From Rugalucina vietnamica (lineage: Eukaryota; Mollusca; Bivalvia; Lucinida; Lucinidae): a stretch of DNA of 64,000 bases. Below the pieces are notes generated by a model that saw nothing but the letters and a program-made list of their open reading frames with translations, was not told the origin of the DNA and searched no databases. The position numbers were made by a program, and so were the translations under genes. The stretch covers positions 124,001-188,000 of the forward strand of contig OZ024883.1 of NCBI GenBank assembly GCA_964017185.1. The letters are read 5' to 3'. Positions 13,016 through 25,400 of this stretch are shown in pieces; position 1 is the first letter of the stretch; each line of letters begins with the position of its first letter.

Positions 13016-13109
13016 TCCCTTTTCTGGAATGTTATCTTCCAAGTTAATGGGCAAATACTAAAACTTACTTGGTTATCATTTCTCAATGAATTATTTCCCT
13101 TGTGCTTCA

Positions 13110-13335
13110 GTTTGTGTAGGACCCAGGATCTACTTCAAACCAGATCTGTCACAAGCTACCTTGGACAAGTCACAGAAGATGGTTAGAAGCTTGTAATTTC
13201 CGATTTAAGAAGAACAGGTTTTAATTGTAGTATCCATGTAGCGAAAACAAAGAATATGCACAACAGATCTGCGTCTTAGTTTTCGAACAGATCATGATGC
13301 AACTCATTATCTTAAGCAACATATTTTCTACACTA
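13110..13335. mobile_element. Diverged MITE family A
   Basis: Degenerate match to the A body (TAGGACCCAGGATCTACTTC, AGAAGCTTGTAATTTCCGAT, GTAGCGAAAACAAAG). It lies directly beside the donor of exon 9. Confidence 0.6.
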
Positions 13336-13343
13336 CATCTCAC

Positions 13344-13460
13344 CAGAGCCTTGTCTTCAAACTCGTTGAGCTCCTTCTGTAGTTCCTCCACTCTGGCCAC
13401 CGAATCTCCTATCTCTCTCTGTTTATTCTCTAACCATTCAATGTTTACACCAGCTGTATA
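13344..13460 (-). CDS. MCF2L: MCF2L-like exon 9: spectrin-like repeat, last exon seen
   Basis: 117 bases, acceptor AGTTTCAG|TATACA, donor GCTCTG|GTGAGA, phase 0 at both ends. Encodes YTAGVNIEWLENKQREIGDS and VARVEELQKELNEFEDKAL, a coiled helix that matches the TGIGDSVMHVEQ-type helix following LQLxHFE in MCF2. A second CAG five bases into the exon (TATACAG) would break the phase, so the outer acceptor was chosen. A diverged MITE of family A lies directly downstream. No further exon was recognised between 13343 and 1, so the rest (remaining helix, DH, PH) is expected left of the window. Confidence 0.88.
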
Positions 13461-16400
13461 CTGAAACTGAATCAAATATACACTTTTTTACAATTCTGGC
13501 ATACACCATCTTTCCGAAATAACATTTTTCCAAAATAACCGTTTTATGAAACATCTCAAGAAAAATAAGACACTGTCATCCTATTGCATTGCAAGAGTCC
13601 TAAAAAGAGAAACAATTTTTTTGAAAATTGATTCACTATCAGAAACCAGTCTTGAATAGGCATTTTGCATGTACAAGGGAGGTAATCATCACATTCTAGC
13701 AAAGCTGTAGAATAATCTAAGTGTTTGGAGCTCACTCATTTTCTGCATACTATACCACTAAGGCACTTTGTTTTGGGGTAGTGCATTTTAAGAAAAAATA
13801 ATTCTACATATTTTAATTTTTGAGGGAAAAAAGTTACCTCCCCTCCCAACATTTTCTTGAGCTGTTTCAGGAAAGCGAGATTTTGACAAAGGCAGTTTCT
13901 GAAAGATTGTGTATGGACTGTAGGCAATATGCAACCTCTTTAAAACCAAATTCAATATAGCAGGTTTTGGGATATATCAACACTGATCATTCCTGGATAC
14001 CAAATGGTGATTTTAGACATATTTTGCTACATGTCTGTACATTTTACTCTCATTATATTACAGACTGGATAACCAACACAGAAACTAATTCGGAGCCCAC
14101 CAATTGTGTTATAAACAGGTTGTGGTGTGAATTGAAATTTTAACCCATAGTACTCAGTCATTTTCTAACAAATCTATGGGAGGTAATTCAGGATAAGATT
14201 GCATTTTGTATGTTTGTATCAAATTCAGCAACTTTTTAGTCTTTTCACTTTCAGGAATATTCACCAGTAGTACCGGAAGTTAATGTCTTGCTAAAGCAGA
14301 CATGGGGTAATCATAATCAGTAATTTAATCATCAGTAATCGATTACAAACTTTTGAAAAATCATGGGTAATCAATAATCACAAGAGTTCAAAGTAATTTT
14401 AATCATAATTCAATCATAATCATGTTTTATTAGGTCAGTAATCATGATTATTTATGATTACTTTCATGGTTACAGAAAAAAGGTTTCAATATCAATGCCA
14501 ATTAGAAAATCTGCCTAAAAGTAGCTTGTATTGATGAAGCTTTACGCTTAGATGAATGAAACCCTGTGTCATGCGTTTTATATAATTATGAAGCATTGCT
14601 CAAATAACAGCTGGCCTGATAAACCATGGCTGGTTTGGCATAACCACTTTCCTAGGAAGGCTGCAACCTTGTACATGTATTAGTCGTGTGCACAGTCATT
14701 TTTGAAAACAGCTGACCAGAAAGGCATCTAGGAGCTCAACAATTCCTCAAAGCTCTAATAGATACAGATGAGAATCCTCCACTGGTGATAATCCTCATAA
14801 TTGAGGACATACCAGTATACTGGCAAAAGCAAAAGGAGAAATGAGACAATACCATCACTGTTATCAATTGTTTTCCACTCAATAGTTGAAGGGTAAACAG
14901 TCAGTTTTAAACTTTACAAACAGCCAATTATCTCTCATTTATGCAAACACTATTGTTTGTCATTTACTCAAAGTTTTCCCTAGACTAGAGGATCTGAACT
15001 GACACTAAGGCGATGTGTTTAAAGTGATAGTTGCAAAAACTGAAGTGAGTTATAAATTTCAAATGCTATAATGGACCAAAGGTTTTTTACCACCAGCGAC
15101 TGGTCAGCAGTTTTGATCTTTATCACAATGCAGGAGGTTTAAACAGGATGTATACTTTTTATTATAGAATGTACATCTTTTGAGGGGGGGGGGGTGTCTA
15201 TGACAAAACTATATTTCATGGACATTAAGGATAACTATTGTCTACACCATGCATCATTGCTAGTTTCATAAATATAGTTCAACCCTTCTTTATTTAATTC
15301 AAAATTCAATGGTACATCAGTGCAATGGTCAGGGCAGCTATATCTGTTTGGTTTCTGTTGTACCAGAGGAATTGTCTGGATCTGATTCAACACAAGGAAA
15401 AAATAAATAAAAAAAACACCAACAAAAATGTAATCATTAATCATAAAAGTAATCTAATTACTTTTTCACATTAATCATAATTTAATCAATTACTCTTGAA
15501 AAATTGGGTAATCATAATCATAATGTAATCATACAGACAGCTGGGTAATTGTAATTTAATCATTACTGATACCCCAGTAATCGCCCCATGTCTGTGCTAA
15601 AGGACACAACCCTACACCAGTGGGGTTAGAACTTTGCACCTCTCAATTCCTAGTCTGATGTTCTACCACTAGACTACCAACCACCCTCACCTCAGGATAT
15701 ATATATTTTTTTTAATTCAGATTTACGTCCCTTTCAAGTTTATTTCAGCTCATATGAGACGGGCCAACCAGTAGATGGGCGAAAACGGGAGAACCCCAAG
15801 AAAAAACACCTGACACACCCGCAAGCAGAACTTGGCTTGTCTCACATGTGGCCAGAGTGGGGCTCGAACCCACACCAGACACTGTGGTGAGATGATCGAG
15901 TGATTAAGAAACAACGCTCTTAACCGCTCGGCCACTGGGGCCACTTCAGGAAAATTTGTCATGATACATTTGTTGCATTCAACCAAATACTGGCCAATGA
16001 AAGCATAGGCACAGACCAGCTATGCAGTAACTGCACAACTAAACAGATCCTTTGTTATATCTACATGGATAGTACAATTCCTCTTCTTCTTAAGTTCAAA
16101 ATTTCAAGGTTCTAGCCAACTTCTCTGACTATGCCCAATCTGTGTCAGACCTGGTCCGAAGCCCTAAGACCCTTTTTCTTGTAAAGAGGCTCATACTATA
16201 CGATCCAGTCTGTTCTAAGAAACCTTCACTGCAAACGTACCATTTTAAAATCCTCCTCAAACTGCCTGAGTTGTAGCGACTGTTTTAACTTGACATGATG
16301 TTTCTCCCAATAGTCGTTGAACTTTCTGTCTGTCTCGTCTAGTTGAACCAGCAACCTACAGCAGTAAATGGGGAATAGTTTTTATACAGGTCTGTCAGGT

Positions 16401-19400
16401 CAACTTCATTATAACACTATCTTCGGGTTCCAAAGACACAGACCATGTTATAAGTGAAACTGTCACTTTAACTGTGCTAAAATGTGGGTACTCATTAAGG
16501 ACATATCACAAAATAATCAGTTTGGGAGCCATGACATGGCTGTGTTTAATTGAAAACCATATCATAGTGAGGTGTGTTATGAGGTTGAACTGTAGCACTT
16601 TCTTCAGCGTCTTACAGTTGTAAAACTCTGCTCTACACATATGCAAAAAACAACATGGAAAGGTACAAGTAGGCAAAGATCAGGAAAAGGCACAGTCAGA
16701 AAAAGATTCCCACTCCAAAAACCGAGGTGGGAAAAAACCAAACTAACAATCAGGTACTTATACCATGGAAACATTTCGTAAGCCGAATGAGCAGCTATTT
16801 TCCCAATAGGTGGCCACTCATCAGTTACCTTAACTTAACTAAAAATATGAAAACATACATAAGGCGCCAACAGCACAAAAATATTTGGAAGTAGACTTTG
16901 CTTTAACCATGCAGCTCACTTGTAACAGACATGGACCAAAACCTCAAAAATCTATTAAAGCCTTCAGTAATTTCTTAGGGGGTTCTGCCATGATTTATCT
17001 TTATTTTTTCTGTTTATTCTGTTTGCTTTCTGGTGTGGTATTGTCAGTTTGACGTTTCACCAGTAAACTATTCTGATTCTGATCTCTGCTGTACTTGTCA
17101 CATTTGTATCTGATTGATGCTAGCTGGATGGCTACCTTATTGGGAAATAGCTTGTCATCTCACTCTTCATTTGAGATGTTTTGTACTGTCCTCTCTTCCC
17201 CCATCCCCAGCCCCCCACACCACCCCTGATGTCTGGGTTTGGATGTTCTGGCCCTTTTTCTTTTCACATAATGCAGGCCATAATTTTTGTGCAATAAATC
17301 TTTTCATGAGAATTGCATTATGGATTTAGCAAAGATGTATCACTAAGTCAGTACCAGTACAACAAAATTAGATTCATTGTCTCGTTTCTTTTCTTATGAC
17401 ATATAAAGATGCTGATTTTGAAACATATAGAGGTGTCACGTCCCACTGAACATTTTTCTGTCATATCAGACTGGTACCAAATCTTCACAGGTATTAACTA
17501 CTACTATGGGAAGTTGATCTGCCTTGCCCAAAGACACAACCAACACACCAGATAAGGCTTAATCTCCAACCTGTCATTCACGAGTCCAAAGCTCTAACTA
17601 CAAGGCCAATGCAATCCCCAGCATGCCTTGTGTTACATAAAGTTGGAACATGAAAACCCAGCAATATTTTCTCATTATCCTGGTCAAGACAGTTCTATTA
17701 CCTTTCAATAGCCAGTACATGCGTTACATGCACCAATGGCGTCCTCTCCTGATCCCCCTTGATACACATCATCAACGTCTTCCCATGGAATATTGACGAC
17801 TCTATGTCCTCCGACAGTTCCTGACGTTGTTTAGTGTGATCTAGGATCTGTCTCTCAGTGCCGGCCACGTCGTTGGGGGTGCTAGTTGTCTCCCATTTCT
17901 TGATGAGGTTACTGAGGGAGTCCGCTACCTTGTTGGTGTTAGTTGTGAATTTTTCTACAGCCTGTGAATAAATCATACAGGTTATACTACAAATAATCAC
18001 AGAATCTATCTCTCCGTGCTGAATATGTCATGTAGAGTGTCAGTGGCCTCCAACTTCTTGAAAAGGTTACTGAGTTAGTCGCCCACTTTGCTGGTGTCAC
18101 TCCTCAACAGCCTGGTAATTACTCACATAACAATGCACATTCAATATATTAGGCATATAGAAATAGGTATGAGTAAAGATAGATTGTGGTTTGTTTGTTT
18201 TGTGGTTTAAAGTCCTTGCCAACAAGTTTTCAGTCGTGTCAGGGTGGAGAAACAAATTCCTGGGTATTAACCCACAATATAGGGAATACATGTGCCTTGC
18301 TCAAGGACACAACATGGTGCCGCCAAGCATGGCGCCGCCAATTCAGTCCAATGCTCTACCACTACCCCACCAGGCTACCCAAGAGAGACCCTTTGCAAAC
18401 ATTCTAAATGTGGTAATAGCTAATGTTATACCGTCAGTAAAGAGTTTGTGGAGGCTACTTTGTGGCTGTAAAAGCTTGACAGAGCATTCTCTGTCTCTAT
18501 AATGATTTATCTAAGCATGCATGTCAACTAGGACTTAATTTACTCACAGATCTATGTTGTGTCCATTCATTGGCATCAAACTCCAGTGTCCCTCCAATAT
18601 CAGTTGTTATACAGGCGTCATCAATATACTCGTACATCTCTGAAGGACTGTTGACTGAGATCACCTACAACAGTAACACTTTTCATAACAAACATGGTAA
18701 AAAGCCAAGGTGCTGCTCAAAAAAAGTTATCAACACATACCCAGGGTAGTCTAAACTTAAAGGCATACCTCAGCTCAGTGCTTTTCCATTTAATAGTAAC
18801 TGATACTTTGTGAAAGAACATACAAGACCTGGAAATAGATGTACAAATGCAAGCCTTGAAATGTACTCCAGTGTCCAGGTCTGCCATTTCCTACTAAGAG
18901 TCACAGGTGCTGATGCAATGATCTGTGGAACGTCTTGAATTCACAGAAGCAAAGGTACCTGATATTCTAGCTCCTCCTTGAACTTTGACCTGTAGTCAGA
19001 GAATGCCCTCTGGAAGAAACTATGTGGTTGTACCTAAGCAGAGGTGGGGGTGGGGATGTAAGAGGAGTGGCATTACCTGATATTCTAGCTCCTCCTTGAA
19101 CTTTGACCTGTAGTCAGAGAATGCCCTCTGGAAGAAACCATGTGGTTGCAATAGAAACACCACCTGGATGTGGCAGGGGAAATAACCCTGAAATTATAAC
19201 AGGAAAAATAAAAGCGCTGCAGGCATGCATGATACCCCGCCACGCAAATTTAATTTAGCAAAAATGTTTGTCAATAAATTCTCCAGATAAAGAGCAGAAC
19301 AAAATTTTGTCATAAAGGAAGGACCATAACTCTGTATACTTTGATAAAATTTTCCCATCTTCAATCCCAAACCACTACTTCCTGATTTGAACTTTTATAC

Positions 19401-22400
19401 AAAGTTTGAAGAAAATTGGTTGATAAATGCACAAAACAGAGGCAGGAAATGAAATTTTAATGTAAATCATGGGCCATAACTCTGTACTTATTTAATGTAA
19501 TTTATTCATTTTCAATCCCAAACCACTCTTTCCTGATATGAACTCCTATACAAAGTTTGAAGAAAATCGGTCAATAAATGCTCAAGACAGACTGATACCG
19601 GAAATAAAATTTTAACGTAAATCAAAGGCCATAACTCTGTACTTATTTGACAAAATTTACCCATCTTCAATCCCAAATCACTTCTTCCTGGTATGAACTC
19701 CTATACAAAGTTTGAAGAAAATCGGTCAATAAATGCTCAAGATAGAGCCCGGAAACAAAATTTTAACGTAAGTCAAGGGCCATAACTCTGTACTTATTTG
19801 ACGAAATTTACCCATCTTCAATCCCAGACCACTCCTTCTTATTGAAGACAATCGGTCAATAAATGCTCAAGATAGAGCCCGGAAACAAAATTTTAACGTA
19901 AATCAAGGGCCATAACTCTGTACATATTTGACGAAATTTACCCATCTTCAATCCCAGACCACTCCTTCCTGGTATGAACTCCTATACAAAGTTTGAAGAA
20001 AATTGGTCAATAAATGCTCAAGATAGAGCCCGGAAACAAAATTTTAACGTAAATCAAGGGCCATAACTCTGTACTTATTTGATGAGCTTTACCTATCTTC
20101 AATCCCAGACCACTCCTTCATGGTATGAACTCCTATACAAAGTTTGAAGAAGATCGGTCTATAAATGCTCAAAATAGAGCCCGGAAACAAAATTTTAACG
20201 TAAATCAAGGGCCATAACTCTGTACATATTTGACGAAATTTACCCATCTTCAATCCCAAACCACTCCTTCCTGGTGTGAACTCCTATACAAAGTTTGAAG
20301 AAAATCGGTCAATAAATGCTCAAGATAGAGCCCGGAAACAAAATTTTAACGTAAGTCAAGGGCCATAACTCTGTACTTATTTGACGAAATTTACCCATCT
20401 TCAATCCCAGACCACTCCTTCAAGGTATGAACTCCTATACAAAGTTTGAAGAAAATCGGTCAATAAATACTCAAGATAGAGCCCGGAAACGAAATTTTAA
20501 CGTAAATCAAGGGCCATAACTCTGTACTTATTTTACGAAATTTACCCATCTTCAATCCCAAACCACTCCTTCCTGATATGAACTCCTATACAAAGTTTGA
20601 AGAAAATCGGTCGATAACTGCTCAAGATAGAGCCCGGAAACGAAACGCTGACGGACGGACAGACGGACACTCGAACGCAAATTTTTTTTGGAGGGTATAA
20701 CATAATACCCCACACTTTTTTAAGTGGCGGGGTATAAAAATGGTTTGATCATTTTCATCCTACTCAGCAATTTGTGAAACGTTGTGAAAGATCTAAAGTA
20801 AGGTACTTAGCCAAAGTGTCTGCAATCTAATGCTTAGTAGGTTACCTATGCCTCAATCATTGTATGATTTTTCGGTCTGCAATTTTCATATTGAAATCTC
20901 TTGCTCAAGAAAATCACAAGGCAGCAACTTTAACCCCAACCTCATGATTCAAAGTCTGATACCATGCTATTGCCACATTCCTGTAAGCCCGAGTTCATTC
21001 TGGCATTGTGCAGCAAACCATTTGACTGGTCTTGGCCTCACACATCAGCCTTTCTGCCGACAAAAACAAGTCTGTGTCCTTAACCCTTAAACCAATCATG
21101 ACAAGCAAACTAAACCATCAATTTACATCAGGAAAACATGTTCATGAAAATACCCACTTTTATATAAGGAAAAATGGGGTTTATTTTTTTTTATTTTTAC
21201 TCAAAAACATAGATTGTGGGTACTTGTTAGAAATGCTGTGGCCAGGTGGTTCTATCATGTATGCGCAATCAATGTTTTGAGCCAAAATAATAAACTTTTT
21301 TTTTCCAATGAAATTTTCAATCATCACAGCTGAAAAAAGTCGCTGTTTATTGCATGGGCAAGTTTTCGTAATGATTTCCACTGCTTCTAGATAAATCATA
21401 TCATGCAGTTTACAGAACCCTGTGGTTTCAGAAAAAATGATAAATGGCTTCAATATTGCACTCACAGAAACTTAAACTAAATTATCTCCTGTCAATTTGA
21501 GCAGATTTAGAAGTTTCCTCAAATTGAATTTCTGCTTCTCAATGTCATTGTCCTGTATGCACTAGATTTAAGAGGAAAACAGATTTAAACCTCTACAGTT
21601 CAATAACTGAATGCCAGAGTATTGAAACAGCACTATGGAATTTGTGTCACAGACCCAGATATGCAACATTATCAATCTTTGATGTGCTTTATTATTATGA
21701 AACAAATGGTCTTATTTAATCACCATTTCTAAATGACCTTAGCTGTTGCATGGGATGTAAAGCGTGAGCACTGCAACCACTTTTTAAGCATGCCCAGATC
21801 ATATTTCATGCCTGTCTACCTTGCCTTCGCTATTTTCTGGGGGGGGGGGGGGGGGGGGGGGTTGCAGGTGACCACCATGGCTTAATAGAGGTATGTCATA
21901 TGTATGTAACTATACTCCCATTGAGATACCGGACTAAGACTTTTTTTTTACTGTAAGTTTGGAAAATTTCACATGACTTTTACTTTGCAAATTTTTTTTT
22001 TCCAAATTATATATTAGCGAGCTCTTGAATTCGAGAGCGAGTACTCATGATGTCTCATAATAAACTCTTTGTTAGTGAGAATGTTGAATTCATGAGGCAG
22101 CAAATTCACAAATATTAGCAAACATTATGGTCTCGCAAACATTTCCGAATTTACTGTACTTCCATTTACTGTAAATCCTGAAATGTTTATGAGAACTTAA
22201 TTTTTGCTAATATTAGCGAATTTGTTGCCTCGGGAAAATAAAGTTGTCGCTAATAAAGAACTTCAATAAGCTTTATATACTGCAGGAGCACTCATTCCCG
22301 AATTTAAAGACTCGCTAATAATTTGGAAATCGAAAATTCGCGAAAATAAAAGTCACACAAATTTTTCCGAATTTACAGTATCATCCAATTAAAGACTGGC

Positions 22401-25400
22401 ACAGGCTACCATCCATATTTGAGGCAATTGTACACAGTATAGACAAACATCATTTCAAATTAGATGACTTAATAACATGTTGAGATATGGTGAAGAGTTA
22501 AACAAAGTCAACTTAAGTCTCCAACTTACTGAGAAACGCATGAGGATTGTCTTTACTGAGCCCCAGCCACTCTGTCTTCTGTCTATTAGAACATAGAAAC
22601 CTAGCTGGGTCTCGTGGAGGCTGAAATATATCATAGTGTAACATTACAGTGTAAGCTATGAGGATTGTCTTTACTGACCCCCAGCCACTCTGTCTTCTGT
22701 CTATTAGAACATAGAAACCTAGCTGGGTCTCTTGGAGGCTGAAATATATCATAGTGTAACATTACAGTGTAAGCTATGAGGATTGTCTTTACTGAGCCCG
22801 AGCCACTCTGTCTTCTGTCTATTAGAACATAGAAACCTAGCTGGGTCTCGTGGAGGCTGAAATATATCATAGTGTAACATTACAGTGTAAGCTATGAGGA
22901 TTGTCTTTACTGAGCCCCAGCCACTCTGTCTTCTGTCCATTAGAACATAGAAACCTAGCTGAGTCTCGTGGAGGCTGAAATATATCATAGTGTAACATTA
23001 CAGTGTAAGCTATGAGGATTGTCTTTACTGAGCCCCAGCCACTCTGTCGTCTGTCTATTAGAACATAGAAACCTAGCTGAGTCTCGTGGAGGCTGAAATA
23101 TATCATAGTGTAACATAATAGTGTAAGCTATGAGGATTGTCTTTACTGAGCCCCAGCCACTCTGCCGTCTGTCTATAAGAACATAGAAACCTAGCTGAGT
23201 CTCGTGGAGGCTGAAATATATCATAGTGTAACATTACAGTGTAAGCTATGAGGATTGTCTTTACTGAGCCCCAGCCACTCTGTCTTCTGTCTATTAGAAC
23301 ATAGAAACCTAGCTGAGTCTCGTGGAGGCTGAAATATATCATAGTGTAACATTACAGTGTAAGCTATGAGGATTGTCTTTACTGAGCCCCAGCCACTCTG
23401 TCGTCTGTCTATTAGAACATAGAAACCTAGCTGAGTCTCGTGGAGGCTGAAATATATCATAGTGTAACATAATAGTGTAAGCTATGAGGATTGTCTTTAC
23501 TGAGCCCCAGCCACTCTGCCGTCTGTCTATTAGAACATAGAAACCTAGCTGGGTCTCGTGGAGGCTGAAATATATCATAGTGTAACATAATAGTGTAAGC
23601 TATGAGGATTGTCTTTACTGAGCCCCAGCCACTCTGTCTCCTGTCTATTAGAACATAGAAACCTAGCTGGGTCTCGTGTAGGCTGAAATATATCATAGTG
23701 TAACATTACAGGGTAAGCTATGAGGATTGTCTTTACTGAGCCCCAGCCACTCTGTCTCCTGTCTATTAGAACATAGAAACCTAGCTGAGTCTCGTGGAGG
23801 CTGAAATATATCATAGTGTAACATTACAGTGTAAGCTATGAGGATTGTCTTTACTGAGCCCCAGCCACTCTGTCGTCTGTCTATTAGAACATAGAAACCT
23901 AGCTGAGTCTCGTGGAGGCTGAAATATATCATAGTGTAACATAATAGTGTAAGCTATGAGGATTGTCTTTACTGAGCCCCAGCCACTCTGCAGTCTGTCT
24001 ATTAGAAAATAGAAACCTAGCTGGGTCTCGTGGAGGCTGAAATATATCATAGTGTAACAAAAATAGTGTAAGCTATGAGGATTGTCTTTACTGAGCCCCA
24101 GCCAGTCTGTCTCCTGTCTATTAGAACATAGAAACCTAGCTGGGTCTCGTGTAGGCTGAAATATATCATAGTGTAACATTACAGTGTAAGCTATGAGGAT
24201 TGTCTTTACTGAGCCCCAGCCACTCTGTCGCCTGTCTATTAGAACATAGAAACCTAGCTGGGTCTCGTGGAGGCTGAAACATATCATAGTGTAACATTAC
24301 AGTGTAAGCTATGAGGATTGTCTTTACTGAGCCCCAGCCACTCTGTCGTCTGTCTATTAGAACATAGAAACCTAGCTGAGTCTCGTGGAGGCTGAAATAT
24401 ATCATAGTGTAACATTACAGTGTAAGCTATGAGGATTGTCTTTACTGAGCCCGAGCCACTCTGTCTTCTGTCTATTAGAACATAGAAACCTAGCTGGGTC
24501 TCGTGGAGGCTGAAATTTATCATAGTGTAACATTACAGTGTAAGCTATGAGGATTGTCTTTACTGAGCCCCAGCCACTCTGTCGTCTGTCTATTAGAACA
24601 TAGAAACCTAGCTGGGTCTCGTGGAGGCTGAAATATATCATAGTGTAACATTACAGTGTAAGCTATGAGGATTGTCTTTACTGAGCCCGAGCCACTCTGC
24701 CTTCTGTCTATTAGAACATAGAAACCTAGCTGGGTCTCGTGGAGGCTGAAATATATCATAGTGTAACATTACAGTGTAAGCTATGAGGATTGTCTTTACT
24801 GAGCCCCAGCCACTCTGTCTTCTGTCTATTAGAACATAGAAACCTAGCTGGGTCTCGTGGAGGCTGAAATATATCACAGTGTAACATTACATTGTAAGCT
24901 ATGAGGATTGTCTTTCCTGAGCCCGAGCCACTCTGTCTTCTGTCTATTAGAACATAGAAACCTAGCTGGGTCTCGTGGAGGCTGAAATATATCATAGTGT
25001 AACATTACAGTGTAAGCTATGAGGATTGTCTTTACTGAGCCCCAGCCACTCTGTCGTCTGTCTATTAGAACATAGAAACCTAGCTGGGTCTCGTGGAGGC
25101 TGAAATATATCATAGTGTAACATTACAGTGTAAGCTATGAGGATTGTCTTTACTGAGCCCCAGCCACTCTGTCGTCTGTCTATTAGAACATAGAAACCTA
25201 GCTGGGTCTCGTGGAGGCTGAAATATATCATAGTGTAACATTACAGTGTAAGCTATGAGGATTGTCTTTACTGAGCCCGAGCCACTCTGCCTTCTGTCTA
25301 TTAGAACATAGAAACCTAGCTGGGTCTCGTGTAGGCTGAAATATATCATAGTGTAACATTACAGTGTAAGCTATGAGGATTGTCTTTACTGAGCCCGAGC

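Larger units (their letters stand above)
20738..22529. other. Intron 4 with MITEs; no exon recognised
   Basis: Holds a D-type MITE (21127-21374), a G-run (21840-21860) and a palindromic MITE (21950-22380). Frames at 20830-21090 and 21032-21280 have no features. Confidence 0.55.

Noticed and set aside
1..13343. DH and PH exons of the MCF2L-like gene
   Set aside because: I searched the minus strand by eye for helical, charged in-phase segments with splice ends and found none convincing; they are likely beyond base 1.
15840..15948. Functional tRNA-Leu/Ser gene
   Set aside because: A- and B-box likeness is present but the sequence continues into a SINE body shared with 27960-28120 and 60905-61092.
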